DNA of 64,000 nt, taken from assembly GCA_900317685.1 (NCBI GenBank), contig ONHQ01000001.1, forward strand, positions 116,255-180,254, read 5' to 3'. The translations under genes were made by a program, and so were the position numbers. The DNA comes from an uncultured Prevotella sp. (lineage in GTDB: Bacteria; Bacteroidota; Bacteroidia; Bacteroidales; Bacteroidaceae). Positions 1-9,889 of this stretch are shown here, one piece after another. Positions within the stretch are counted from its first letter, which is position 1, and the number at the start of each line of letters is the position of its first letter. The notes below the pieces were generated by a model, which was not told where the DNA came from, made no database searches, and saw only the letters and a program-made list of their open reading frames with translations.

Positions 1-3000
1 GTCATCATCGAGAGCAACGACAAAGTGCTTGGCACCTGTGGTCTGGGCATTGTCGGTATCAGACAGTTTTCCGCCCTCGAAGCGGTAGCCTGCTTTCTTC
101 ACCTTTTCCGTAGGCAGGGTGAAATAGCAGACGGAAGCCGGTACGAATGCCTTGCCCTTCTTCATCTGTATAAACGACTGCGTGCTCTCGGCATAGCCGA
201 AATAAGTAGTCTTCCCGTCTCCAGTGGAATCGGTCTTCACCACGTCGGGTACGAGATTACCCTGCAATGTCCAGTCGCCGACGGTCTTCTGCAAGTCGCC
301 GAGGGTCTTCTCCGGACTTGGCCACTGCCATTCCTTGCGGGATATAATCTTACTGTTGAAGATGCGTCCCGATGTGCTGCTGTTATTTATAAATATGTAG
401 GGGTGAAAAGCCTTAACGTTTCTTACCCTATGGAAAGACAGCAGTCCGTCGGTCGCCGTACTGCTCTTGTCGACGACAGCATCGGCAGAAGCGAGGTCGT
501 AGACCCTGAGCTTCATGGCAGAGAGCTCAGCAGAGGTAAGGTCGAACGGCAGACAGAGCGTAGAGATCACGCCCTCACGGACATAGCGTGTATAGAGGCG
601 GTTGAGGAATTGCATCTCCTTGTCCTCCTGTCCACTGCCTTCGGCAAGCTTATGCTTGCTGCCGGTATTGTCGCCATTGGTCTTGTCGGTTACAGAAAGC
701 TTGTACACGCCCCCTTCCTTGTAAACGAGCTCGGCGCTCTGTGGCTGGTCGGCAGCGGCGAAGATGACCATTGTCGGCAGTCCGTTGACAGCCGTATAGC
801 CGTCAGGAAGATGGTCAGGGTCGTAAGTCCACGACCAGACATCCTTCCCTTTGAGCGTGGTCTTCGTCATGGCCGGTTTTTTGCTCCAATCGCCGCCCGT
901 AAAGTTGCCGGAGTTGTTCCATACCCACAGATGCGGCTCATTCCAGCCTACGGAGTTGTTGAAATAGATGGTGAACTCGATGCTCTCCTTGTAGTCGCTG
1001 TAGGGCTTGGAATTGGTCTCGTCGAGTTTATAATCGCACCACTGGCTCTGGTCTGTCTTTGCCGTGAGCACGTAGACCTTATTGTCCACAAAGTCCAGGT
1101 CAGGGCTCTGCGAGGAAGCGCCTCCGCTGCCGTTGTTGAATATAAGCTTTGTCGGCAATGTGAATGTAGGGTCGTCAGTAGTGTACGTCCACTTATAGAG
1201 CGGTATGCCGTCGTGGTTCTTGTCAACGGTTGTAATCTCAGTACCCGGCCAGTCTCCTGCCAGTTTTGGATTCTCCGTATAGATGTTTACCTTGCTCCAG
1301 TTCTGCTTGTTGCGGAAATAGACTGTATAAGTCTTCTCCGCTGACGTCTCCTTGTATTCCGACAGCGGCACGAATGTATTCTTGTCGGTGTAGACATACT
1401 CGTCATGGAATTCAGCACCGTCAATGACAGTGCCAGTACCATTGCCCTGCTTGTCCTCAATCTTTATTTGTGCCGGAGCAACAGTCATGGTTGCCGGGAA
1501 CGAGTAGCCGTAAAGGTCATAGCCCTTGACGGTCATCTTCGTCATTGACGGACGGTTGCTGTAATCGACGTTTGTAGAGGCAGAGCCCTTCAGGTCGGAG
1601 GCAGCATCAGTACCATTTCCCCACCACCAGATGCCTGGGTCCGTCATTCCATTGTTCTTGAAGTATATGCTGTAAGGCTTGTTATATTCTTTTGCCGCTT
1701 CCTTCTGCTTATAAACCATATTGCCGTCGTTGTTGGCAGCACCGCCAGTGGTCGTAAGCTCATAGATAAATCCATCTGTCGGATTAGCAATATTCTCACT
1801 CTGAAAGCCGTGCTTCTTGTCGTCGCCATAGCCCGTACCGCCGGAATTGAAGATAATCTTGTCGGGCAGCAGTCCATTGGCATCCTCCGTGAAGGTGCAG
1901 GAATAGATATTATAGCCTCCCTGCTTCTCGGGGCGAAGGTACATAGCGACACCCGGCCATGCGCCTCCGAAGTTAGGCCACGAGACCGGTGCCTTCTTAT
2001 TGTCGTCGTCAATGTATTCATGGTCGTACCATGCATAGGCGTGCACATTATCTATATTGACGCTGTTGAGGAAGTACACCGTGAGCGTCTTCTTCGTCCC
2101 TGCCCCTTCAGCTCGTCGCAAGACGGTCCTTGCCTTTGCCGTGGCAGCAAACGCCTTTGCCGATACGGAGTTGTCGGCTGTCCGTCCCCACTTATCTGCA
2201 GAGGTGGTGCGTTCCAGGTCATACTGCCCGGACGCATCCTTGCTCGTAAGCGACAGTTCGTAGACGCTGTTATCCTCAAAGGGGATGCTAACGCTCTGTG
2301 GTGCCGGCGATCCACTGCTGAACAGGACGGATGTGGGCTGAGACTTCTCATCACCGGTGTAGTTCCACACATAGTATGGTTTATTGCCCATAACGACCGT
2401 GGTCAGAGCCTGGCTGTTGTCTGCGCCTCCCGACGTGAAATATGTCTTTGCGCCATTGGCACCCTCATTCCACACTGTGATTTTCGGATTGTACCATCCG
2501 ATGGTATTTTCGAAATAGACGGAATGTGTACCGATATCATATCCTGCATAGATAGAGTCGTTCTTCACATTGCCCGTAACCTCCTCGGTGATGTTCGCAT
2601 ACGTTGCAATCTTTCCGTTGCTGACGCTCTCATCGCCCTGTGTGAAGGTCAGGTAGACGTCATTGTCAGTAAGTCCGGTAATATCATTAGTCTGGTTGAT
2701 GCCCTGGCCCTGTGCGTTCAGGTCGCCGGTGGAGAGCACGATGTTCAGATAGTCGGTAGAATAAACTTCAATGATATGATACTGCCGCGACTTGCCGTCC
2801 TGGCCCGTTATTGTCTCGGTCGTTACATGGTTCTCGGGGGAGTTCTGCATCATGTTCACACCGGGGAAGGAGCCAGTGAGCTGCGTCCAGCTGTTGCCCT
2901 GACAGATGTAGGCATACAGCTTCGGACTTGTAGTATAGATGCACACTCGCCTTCCGTTGAGCTGGATGGTCGATGTAGTGCTGTTGGCGACATTGTCAGC

Positions 3001-4635
3001 TTCGGTAACCGTCTCGTCCTGGCTATTGTCGGTCCAGCGTGCCGGAGTCTCTGTGCCATCCATATATTTATTATATGTGTCGGCAGCATCGGCACTGATA
3101 TAGAAATTGAAGTTTTCACCTTCGGCAACCTTCTTCCATTTTGTCTCATCGGAAAGAGTTTTGTTGAGCGCCTGGTCGTCGATTTGTCCGAAGGTCATAA
3201 AGACCTTTGCGTTATTTTTTCCTTCTACCTCCGCGAAATATCCGTCGCCGTCATCAGGATCATAGCCATTCTGTGTTATCCGGCTCATATTATCAATTCC
3301 TGCTGCCTTGCGCGCCATAATGAGTTTTTCCAGTACCGGGCGCATGGCAGGGTCCAGCCAGTGCTTGAAGTATATGCATGGTGTTCCAGGCATGCCGAGG
3401 ATATATGCGTTGGCAGCCAGGATATTCGAGGTTACCATGTTGTCGGCATTCTTCATCGACAGGTCATAACGCGGATAATAAGTATCATGATTATCGACAA
3501 AGGTTACGGCATATCGTGAGAGCGCGCGGTCGGAGATAAGCGGGGTGTTGGTTCTCTTACCGGAGGCGTCGAGCGTGAAGGCTCCCGTCCGCTGGCTGAA
3601 GTCGCTGTTCTTGAAGCCTTGTGTCATCACAGAGAAATGCATTGGGAAGTCGAAGGCGGCATTGTATCGGGTGATTTTCTGCTTCCCGTCGACCGTCATG
3701 GTGTCGGTCCAGTGGTTGAGCCACCATTTCACCTCATTGAAATTGCCGTCGAAGACCTCTCCGACCGAGAAGCGCGGCTTTGCCGACTTGTTGTAGTCTA
3801 CGAGGTGTGTAGGAAGGAATCCTCTTGCCATATCATAACGGAAGCCGGAATAGCCCAGTCCGTCCGTGCCATCAAGGAGGAAGTTCTCATAGGCCTTTAT
3901 CGTTTTCTGAACGTTGGGGCTGCGATGGTCCAGGTCGCGTGCACCATCAAACGACTCACAGGTCTGCCGGTCTACTGACGAGCATGTCTCCTCTCCGTAT
4001 GCCGACAACGACAGCTTGGTGTCAGTCAATGAGTTCAGATAGTCGAGATAAGCCTTGGTGGCTCCGCCATCATCGTCATTGAGCACGTCGGATGATGTAA
4101 AGTGGTAGTCTGTTCCCTTGTAAGTCTCCGTCGGGAACGAGAGCAAATCGGTCTGATTGATGGATGAACGGTGGTTGATGACCACATCCTCTATTATTCC
4201 GGTACCCTTAGCCTTGTAGGCGGCAATCATCGCCGTCAGTTTGTCCTGGGAACCGAAGCAGGAGTTGTGGTCGAAGTAATAGTAAGGCATATAGCCCATG
4301 GTACGGCTGCCCTGGTACGGCATGCCGCCACTCTGCGGAACCCAAATCAGGTCGAAGTACTTGGAATACAGGGCTACGGTATCCGCACTGCCAAGCTTCT
4401 CCCATGAGGACTCATCGAAGGAGCCCCAATAGAAGCCTTGCAGCATGACACCGCCATAGTGGGCAGGCCATCCGACATTGCTGACAGCTGCAGCTGTCTC
4501 TTCAGCTGCATTAGTCTGGTCAGCCGGTTCCACCTGCACTGACGCGACATCATTAATCTCTGCCATTGCCATTTGCACGACACTCAGCAGCAAGAATAAG
4601 ATGACGATACGTGGTCGTAAACGTTTGTATATCAT
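1..4635 (-). CDS. Secreted GH13 alpha-amylase with five starch-binding-type modules (3' end outside window)
   Basis: Endo-acting starch hydrolase, probably secreted or cell-surface. The reading frame is open from the ATG at 4635 to the window edge (1545 residues seen, no stop). Residues 1-25 form a signal peptide ending AMA. The GH13 motifs are all present: DVVINH (150-155), GFRYD with the nucleophile D268, GEVFDG with the acid/base E293, and FVDNHD ending at D384. After the catalytic part, five similar modules begin with (V/I)YF.N at about residues 707, 854, 991, 1106 and 1224; their aromatic pattern fits family 26-like starch-binding modules. A further region from about residue 1280 is unassigned. 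A TAtcTTTG promoter lies upstream at 4740-4747. No SusC/SusD/SusR gene is visible nearby. GH13 assignment is firm; subfamily and the identity of the last region are not. Confidence 0.93.
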   Translation of the reverse strand, partial: MIYKRLRPRIVILFLLLSVVQMAMAEINDVASVQVEPADQTNAAEETAAAVSNVGWPAHYGGVMLQGFYWGSFDESSWEKLGSADTVALYSKYFDLIWVPQSGGMPYQGSRTMGYMPYYYFDHNSCFGSQDKLTAMIAAYKAKGTGIIEDVVINHRSSINQTDLLSFPTETYKGTDYHFTSSDVLNDDDGGATKAYLDYLNSLTDTKLSLSAYGEETCSSVDRQTCESFDGARDLDHRSPNVQKTIKAYENFLLDGTDGLGYSGFRYDMARGFLPTHLVDYNKSAKPRFSVGEVFDGNFNEVKWWLNHWTDTMTVDGKQKITRYNAAFDFPMHFSVMTQGFKNSDFSQRTGAFTLDASGKRTNTPLISDRALSRYAVTFVDNHDTYYPRYDLSMKNADNMVTSNILAANAYILGMPGTPCIYFKHWLDPAMRPVLEKLIMARKAAGIDNMSRITQNGYDPDDGDGYFAEVEGKNNAKVFMTFGQIDDQALNKTLSDETKWKKVAEGENFNFYISADAADTYNKYMDGTETPARWTDNSQDETVTEADNVANSTTSTIQLNGRRVCIYTTSPKLYAYICQGNSWTQLTGSFPGVNMMQNSPENHVTTETITGQDGKSRQYHIIEVYSTDYLNIVLSTGDLNAQGQGINQTNDITGLTDNDVYLTFTQGDESVSNGKIATYANITEEVTGNVKNDSIYAGYDIGTHSVYFENTIGWYNPKITVWNEGANGAKTYFTSGGADNSQALTTVVMGNKPYYVWNYTGDEKSQPTSVLFSSGSPAPQSVSIPFEDNSVYELSLTSKDASGQYDLERTTSADKWGRTADNSVSAKAFAATAKARTVLRRAEGAGTKKTLTVYFLNSVNIDNVHAYAWYDHEYIDDDNKKAPVSWPNFGGAWPGVAMYLRPEKQGGYNIYSCTFTEDANGLLPDKIIFNSGGTGYGDDKKHGFQSENIANPTDGFIYELTTTGGAANNDGNMVYKQKEAAKEYNKPYSIYFKNNGMTDPGIWWWGNGTDAASDLKGSASTNVDYSNRPSMTKMTVKGYDLYGYSFPATMTVAPAQIKIEDKQGNGTGTVIDGAEFHDEYVYTDKNTFVPLSEYKETSAEKTYTVYFRNKQNWSKVNIYTENPKLAGDWPGTEITTVDKNHDGIPLYKWTYTTDDPTFTLPTKLIFNNGSGGASSQSPDLDFVDNKVYVLTAKTDQSQWCDYKLDETNSKPYSDYKESIEFTIYFNNSVGWNEPHLWVWNNSGNFTGGDWSKKPAMTKTTLKGKDVWSWTYDPDHLPDGYTAVNGLPTMVIFAAADQPQSAELVYKEGGVYKLSVTDKTNGDNTGSKHKLAEGSGQEDKEMQFLNRLYTRYVREGVISTLCLPFDLTSAELSAMKLRVYDLASADAVVDKSSTATDGLLSFHRVRNVKAFHPYIFINNSSTSGRIFNSKIISRKEWQWPSPEKTLGDLQKTVGDWTLQGNLVPDVVKTDSTGDGKTTYFGYAESTQSFIQMKKGKAFVPASVCYFTLPTEKVKKAGYRFEGGKLSDTDNAQTTGAKHFVVALDDD

Positions 4636-4739
4636 ATGCAAGATACTAATATATTATTTTTAAAGAGTATGTCAGCTAAAATACTATTATGTTTATTGGC
4701 TTCGATAGAAAACACATATCGATAGGCTGTGTTTACGCA

Positions 4740-4770
4740 CAAAGATAAACACTTTTATTGAAACTGCAAA
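4740..4770 (-). promoter_or_regulatory. Promoter of the amylase gene
   Basis: On the minus strand the box TATCTTTG (4747-4740) matches the Bacteroidota -7 consensus TAnnTTTG, and TTTG at 4770-4767 sits 19 bp upstream as the -33 element. The predicted leader before the ATG at 4635 is about 100 nt. Confidence 0.65.
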
Positions 4771-5100
4771 CAAATTATTTATTATTTTTATAGAAAGACC
4801 TTGCAAACGTTTGACTTGTGTTTCCGGCATTGGCCCCCCAGTTTATATATATAAACTTCTGACTTCGTTATCTTTTTATTAATGTTAATTACCATGTCTG
4901 AATATCACTGTAACTATTCGTCGAATTCATTTTGGCCTGTATTAGTGCTGTGGGGACGAAAATATGATCTCGTGCGACGAAGCTTTATTATTGTGGGCTC
5001 GAAGCTATGTTTCCAATGTTGTAATAATACTCGTTGACTCTATCTATCAGGAGCAATTCTTTAATTCTCAAATTCTTGAGGATAAATCTTCTTGATTCCT

Positions 5101-5131
5101 TTGCATGAGTCTTGCAAAATCGTTAACTTTG
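5101..5131 (+). promoter_or_regulatory. Promoter of the tricorn-type protease gene
   Basis: TTG at 5101-5103 and TAACTTTG at 5124-5131 are separated by 20 bp, matching the Bacteroidota -33/-7 promoter. The start codon at 5174 lies about 40 nt downstream. Confidence 0.7.
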
Positions 5132-5173
5132 CAATATCGATTATTACTTTGTTACAAAAAAAGAGATTCTACT

Positions 5174-8100
5174 ATGAAGAAAAGACCCTTCCGATTTCTA
5201 TCTTTGGCTTTTGCTTCCTTCTTCGCGATGGCAGCGCAGGCTGAGGACCATCCGTTGTGGCTGCGCCATTGCGCCATCTCGCCCGACGGTACGCAGATCG
5301 CCTTCTGCTATAAAGGCGACATCTTCACGGTGCCTGCCGTTGGTGGTCAGGCACGACAGCTGACCTCTAACGCCGCTTACGACGGCAATCCCGTCTGGAG
5401 TCCCAATGGACAGCAGATCGCATTCATGTCCAACCGGGAAGGAAGCATGGACATCTATGTCATGAGTAAAGATGGAGGCACGCCCAAACGGCTGACTACG
5501 GACAGTGGCGACGAGACGCCAATTACATGGCACGACAACAACCATGTGCTCTTCTCGGCCGCGCTGTGGACGGAACCGAAGTCGATCATCTTCCCGTCGA
5601 GACAATTTCCGCAAGTCTATGAAGTTGACATCAACGGCTCACGGCCGGTGAAGTTCTCCGACATCACCATGGAAGACATGAGTCTCAACGCCAAGGGACA
5701 GATCCTCTATCACGACAAAAAAGGTTATGAGGACACGTGGCGGAAACATCATACTTCTCCGATCACACGTGATGTCTGGCTTGACGATAATGGCAAGTTC
5801 ACAAAGTTGACATCGTTCAAAGGTGAGGACCGCAACCCGGTGTGGAACAGCAAGGGCGACGGTTTCTGGTATCTGTCCGAGCAGGACGGCACGTTCAACG
5901 TCTATCAACGCCCCTTGCATGACAGCAACGCGACACAGCTGACACATTTCAGAGGCAATCCGGTGCGCTTTCTCTCAGCATCGAATGACGGCAAGCTCTG
6001 CTTCTCGCAGAACGGTGAACTCTATACGCTCGTGCCCGGACAGCAGCCGCAGAAGGTCAACGTCTCGATTGTCGCAGACTCAAACGACAAGGATGTGGTG
6101 CGCCGTACGCTGACAAGTGGCGCCACGGAGTTTTGCCTCTCTCCCTCAGGCAAGGAGATCGCGTTTATCGATCACGGCGATGTCTTCGTCACTTCGACCG
6201 ACTATAAGACGACGAAACAGATTACCGATACGCCCGAGCAGGAGCGAAACCTCAGCTTCTCGCCCGACGGCCGTTCACTCGTCTACGCCTCTGAGCGCAA
6301 CGGCCTTTGGCAGGTCTATCTAACCAAGATCAAAGATGCCAAGGAGAAACAGTTTGCCTATGCCGGCGACTTGGTGGAGGAACAAATCGTGAAGAGCAAC
6401 CGTACGTCGTTCATGCCGAAGTTCAGTCCTGACGGTAAGACGGTGGCGTTTGTCGAGGATCGTGGTACGCTGAAGTCCATAGACGTGAAGAGCCATACTG
6501 TCAAGACGCTCATGGACGGCAAATATATCTTCTCTTATTCCGATGGCGACATTGACTATCAGTGGAGTCCCGACTCCCGATGGATCATCACCAACTATAT
6601 CGGCAATGGCGGATGGAACAATGCCGACGTCGCCCTGGTGCCTGCCGACGGTTCGCAAAAGGTCGTGGACCTCACGGAAAGCGGATACAACGACGGTGCG
6701 GCACGTTGGGCTTTAGGCGGAAAAGCCATCGCCTTCGCCTCTGATCGTGCCGGCTATCGCAGCCATGGCAGTTGGGGCGCAGAGCAGGATGTCTATCTGA
6801 TGTTCCTGGATCTCGACGCTTATGAGCGGTCCCAGATGAATAAGGAAGAGAAGGAACGCTTCGACGAGGCACAGAAGGAAAAGAAAAAAGAGGAGGACAA
6901 GGCTAAGGATAAGAAGAAAAACAAAAAAGGCAAGAGGCCTCAGCAGAAAGATGAGAAGGACGCCAAAGTGAAACCTTTGCGCTTTGACACGGAGAATTGT
7001 CGTGACCGCATCGTCCGTCTGACCGTCAACTCATCGGATCTTGGAGACTTTATCCTCTCGCCCGGTGGTGATACGCTCTATTATGAGGCTCGCTTTGAGG
7101 ACGGCTATGATCTTTGGCGACACGAGATGCGTGAAGGAAAGACCACGCTCGTGATGAAGAAGGTCAATGGTGGCGACCTGCAGGCCGACAGTGCTTTCAA
7201 GAGCCTTTTTGCCATCAGTGAAGGAAAGATCAAGAAGATAGACCTGGCAAAGAGCGAGATAAAGGATGTGGACTTTGAGGCACGCTTCAACGACAAGCCT
7301 TATCAGGAGCGCCGCTATCTCTTCGATCATATCTGGCAGCAGGTGAAGGACAAGTTCTATGATCCGAAACTGCATGGCGTCGACTGGAAAGGCTATCGCG
7401 ACAACTACGTCCGCTTCCTGCCGTATATCAACAACAACTTCGACTTCAGCGAGATGGTCTCGGAGATGCTCGGTGAGCTCAACGCTTCGCATACGGGGTG
7501 CCGCTACTATCCCAATGGTGCGTCGTTGCAGACAGCAGAATTGGGGCTGCTCTATGACAGCCACTATCGGGGCGATGGGCTGAAAGTGGCCGAAGTGATC
7601 AAGCGCGGGCCTTTTGCCGTGAGGAATACGGGTGTCACGCCCGGCTGCATCATCGAGAAGATTGACGGACAAAAGATTCTCAGAGACTCAGACTATACTT
7701 CGTTGATGGACGGCCGGGCCGGAAAGGATCTGCGCGTGAGCGTTTACAATCCTAAGTCTGGCAAACGCTTCGACGTACAGGTACGCCCGATCTCACGTGA
7801 TGCACAGCGTGAACTGCTCTACAAGCGTTGGGTGGATCACAACCGCGACCTCGTCGACTCGCTGTCGCATGGACAGCTGGCTTACGTGCATGTCAAGGCA
7901 ATGGACAGTGAGAGCTTCCGTACGGTGTTCAGTGAATTGCTCAATGACAAGAACCGCAACCGTAAGGCGGCGATCATCGACGAGCGCCACAATGGTGGTG
8001 GATGGCTTCACGACGATCTCTGTACGCTGCTCAGTGGCAAGGAATATCAGGAGTTCATCGCTCACGGCAAGTATGTCGGGCGCGATCCCTGGAACAAATG

Positions 8101-8419
8101 GGTGAAACCTTCTTGCGTGATGATCTGCGAGGATGACTACAGCAATGGCCACGGCTTCCCGTTTGTGTATAAGACCTTGGGCATTGGTAAGCTCATCGGT
8201 ACGCCTGTTGCCGGTACGATGACCGCTGTCTGGTGGGAGACGCTGATGGACCGTAGCCTCGTCTTCGGTATTCCGCAGGTCGGCTGCCGGGATATGAACG
8301 GACAATATGGTGAGAATCATCAGCTCGATCCCGACGTGGAAGTCTACAACACTCCTGAGGACTATCTCACTGGTGACGACGAACAGCTCAAGAAGGCTGT
8401 TGAGACCATGATGAAATAA
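5174..8419 (+). CDS. Tricorn-type S41 family serine peptidase, secreted
   Basis: Likely a periplasmic or secreted peptidase of 1081 residues. Residues 1-24 are a signal peptide (ends AAQAE). Residues about 30-530 form TolB/WD40-like propeller repeats (SPDGTQIAF, SPNGQQIAF, SPDGRSLVY). A strongly charged Lys/Glu linker spans about 555-600. Next come the tricorn core helix (about 715), a PDZ-like domain (about 790-880) and the S41 catalytic domain. Residues matching the tricorn tetrad are visible: S772-H773 in NASHTG, the nucleophile candidate S990 in DDYSNGHG, and E1047 in GENHQLDPDV. The ATG at 5174 is preferred over an in-frame upstream start at 5105, because it begins the signal peptide and lies downstream of the promoter. 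Substrate unknown; tricorn homologues trim peptides. Confidence 0.92.
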   Translation: MKKRPFRFLSLAFASFFAMAAQAEDHPLWLRHCAISPDGTQIAFCYKGDIFTVPAVGGQARQLTSNAAYDGNPVWSPNGQQIAFMSNREGSMDIYVMSKDGGTPKRLTTDSGDETPITWHDNNHVLFSAALWTEPKSIIFPSRQFPQVYEVDINGSRPVKFSDITMEDMSLNAKGQILYHDKKGYEDTWRKHHTSPITRDVWLDDNGKFTKLTSFKGEDRNPVWNSKGDGFWYLSEQDGTFNVYQRPLHDSNATQLTHFRGNPVRFLSASNDGKLCFSQNGELYTLVPGQQPQKVNVSIVADSNDKDVVRRTLTSGATEFCLSPSGKEIAFIDHGDVFVTSTDYKTTKQITDTPEQERNLSFSPDGRSLVYASERNGLWQVYLTKIKDAKEKQFAYAGDLVEEQIVKSNRTSFMPKFSPDGKTVAFVEDRGTLKSIDVKSHTVKTLMDGKYIFSYSDGDIDYQWSPDSRWIITNYIGNGGWNNADVALVPADGSQKVVDLTESGYNDGAARWALGGKAIAFASDRAGYRSHGSWGAEQDVYLMFLDLDAYERSQMNKEEKERFDEAQKEKKKEEDKAKDKKKNKKGKRPQQKDEKDAKVKPLRFDTENCRDRIVRLTVNSSDLGDFILSPGGDTLYYEARFEDGYDLWRHEMREGKTTLVMKKVNGGDLQADSAFKSLFAISEGKIKKIDLAKSEIKDVDFEARFNDKPYQERRYLFDHIWQQVKDKFYDPKLHGVDWKGYRDNYVRFLPYINNNFDFSEMVSEMLGELNASHTGCRYYPNGASLQTAELGLLYDSHYRGDGLKVAEVIKRGPFAVRNTGVTPGCIIEKIDGQKILRDSDYTSLMDGRAGKDLRVSVYNPKSGKRFDVQVRPISRDAQRELLYKRWVDHNRDLVDSLSHGQLAYVHVKAMDSESFRTVFSELLNDKNRNRKAAIIDERHNGGGWLHDDLCTLLSGKEYQEFIAHGKYVGRDPWNKWVKPSCVMICEDDYSNGHGFPFVYKTLGIGKLIGTPVAGTMTAVWWETLMDRSLVFGIPQVGCRDMNGQYGENHQLDPDVEVYNTPEDYLTGDDEQLKKAVETMMK

Positions 8420-8503
8420 GGGCTTTGCAATACCAAAGCTTACTGATAATCATGAATATAGCGGAGCTTTGCTTCTCTATATTATAACCAAAACAAGGAA
8501 GAC

Positions 8504-8566
8504 CTTGCTGTGATGTAAGGCTGAGGAACAAAGGGCGCAGCCCTGCATCACAGCAAGATTTTTTTT
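8504..8566 (+). terminator. Terminator-like hairpin after the S41 peptidase gene
   Basis: A perfect 12-bp stem (cttgctgtgatg at 8504-8515 against catcacagcaag at 8546-8557) with a 30-nt loop is followed by a T-run. It lies 85 bp past the stop codon. The loop is long for a simple terminator. Confidence 0.6.
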
Positions 8567-8712
8567 ATTTATTTTTGTAAGCGATTTCGGGTTCATGAGC
8601 TTTCTTCTCCAAGCACAGGGTAAATCCGGAGCGCCAGAATATCCGCTGTGCTGAAATATTCCAGTTTCTCTATCACGAATACGGAAAACCTCACAAAGAA
8701 TAGGGATTTCCC

Positions 8713-8744
8713 TTTGCGACTTTGAAGCCTATCTCTTAATTTTG
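8713..8744 (+). promoter_or_regulatory. Promoter of the SIMPL-domain gene
   Basis: TTTG at 8713-8716 and TAATTTTG at 8737-8744 have a 20-bp spacer, matching the Bacteroidota promoter consensus. The start codon follows at 8791. Confidence 0.65.
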
Positions 8745-8790
8745 CAACTATCAGACAGAAATCTAAATCAACCATTAAAAGCAAAAGACC

Positions 8791-9498
8791 ATGAAAGAAC
8801 GTATTCTCTCTTCTGCCATTGTGGCCCTGGGCATCGTATTGCTCGGCATCTTTCTGAAAGCTGGTATGGACAACTTCACGGAGAAAGACCGCAAGGTCAC
8901 CGTGAAAGGATTGGCCGAAAAGGAGGTCAAGGCCGACAAGGTGACGTGGCCGATCATCACCAAGGAGATCGGCAACGACCTGCCCGAACTCTATGACCAC
9001 ATCGCCGCCAAACAGAAGACCATTCGGCAGTTTCTGCTCTCCAATGGCATCCAACCCAGCGAAATCAGCACGGGAGCGCCGAAGGTGATCGACATGAACG
9101 CGGAACAGTATTCGGGCAATGACAAGCCCTACCGCTACAATGTCACGGTGGTCGTGACCGTCACCTCGACGCATGTCGACAAGGTACGCCAAATCATCGC
9201 CCGCCAGGGCGAGTTGCTCAAGCAGGGTGTCGCTGTGGTGGCTGGTGACTACGACGCGGCCAACAACGTCAGCTATCAGTTGACTTCGTTCAAGAAGATG
9301 AAGCCGCAGATGATGACGGAGGCCATTGAGAATGCCGAGCAGACGGCGCAGCAATTTGCCAAGAACAGTCATTCTCAACTCAACAAGATCGTCAGTGCCG
9401 ACCAGGGGCAGTTCTCCATCGATGACCGGGACGCCAATACGCCGTACATCAAGCGCGTGCGTGTCGTCACCACCGTCACTTACTCGCTAAAGGACTGA
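8791..9498 (+). CDS. SIMPL-domain (DUF541) membrane-anchored protein
   Basis: A 235-residue protein with one N-terminal hydrophobic segment (about 6-24), acting as signal anchor, followed by a SIMPL/DUF541 domain (KVTVKGLAEKEVKADKVTWPI ... VVVTVTSTHVDKVRQII). Family members are periplasmic or envelope proteins of poorly defined role, in some species linked to oxidative stress or interaction with signalling kinases. The gene stands alone between its own promoter and a repeat-rich spacer. The family call is good; the function is not known. Confidence 0.88.
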   Translation: MKERILSSAIVALGIVLLGIFLKAGMDNFTEKDRKVTVKGLAEKEVKADKVTWPIITKEIGNDLPELYDHIAAKQKTIRQFLLSNGIQPSEISTGAPKVIDMNAEQYSGNDKPYRYNVTVVVTVTSTHVDKVRQIIARQGELLKQGVAVVAGDYDAANNVSYQLTSFKKMKPQMMTEAIENAEQTAQQFAKNSHSQLNKIVSADQGQFSIDDRDANTPYIKRVRVVTTVTYSLKD

Positions 9499-9571
9499 CA
9501 GAGCGTACCGTATCGGTCGGATGTTCACGTTATAGGAATGACGACAGACACAAAAGCTCGATTAAAAGAAA

Positions 9572-9704
9572 GAAAGGACATGTTTATTTAAAGACGTAGT
9601 AACAGAGGAACAAAAGGACAAGAATAAGATAGAAAGACATAAAGGACATGTTTTTTTAAGACGTAGTAACAGAGGGACAAGGGACAAGAATGAGATAGAA
9701 AGAC
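9572..9704. repeat. Two-copy tandem repeat of about 68 bp
   Basis: A unit starting aaggacatgttt and containing gacgtagtaacagagg and agatagaaagac occurs twice in direct orientation, beginning near 9576 and 9644. The copies differ at a few positions, so it is an old duplication. No coding role is seen. Confidence 0.75.
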
Positions 9705-9889
9705 AGGCGCGGTGGTCAATGTCCGTGTTTGACCTCATTGTCATTCATGCGCACATCTGCTCAAGCGTGGATGTGCCACCCTATCGGACTAATTGTTGCC
9801 CCGGAGGAATCAGTGCCTCACGGGGCACACGCATGAGTAATCCCGTACAAGCGAGGGACGAGCGCAGTGCGGGGATAGAGAAATCTTCG

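Larger units (their letters stand above)
4636..5173. other. Divergent intergenic region, amylase / tricorn protease
   Basis: This 538-base AT-rich spacer has no supported gene. It holds the two outward-facing promoters and one copy of a dispersed repeat (taattctcaaattcttga, about 5062-5079) that recurs at about 41664-41681 and, inverted and imperfect, at about 41515-41540. Confidence 0.7.
8420..8790. other. Intergenic region with hairpin and promoter
   Basis: This 371-base spacer holds the hairpin at 8504-8557 and, near its end, a promoter (TTTG at 8713-8716, TAATTTTG at 8737-8744) for the SIMPL-domain gene. No open frame here is credible. Confidence 0.65.

Noticed and set aside
25-3519. Long plus-strand open frames (25-1344 and 1810-3519)
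   Set aside because: They lie antisense to the amylase frame, whose motifs are unmistakable; no promoter, start context or protein family supports them.
8593-9378. 261-codon minus-strand open frame
   Set aside because: Antisense to the SIMPL-domain gene and lacks any family feature.
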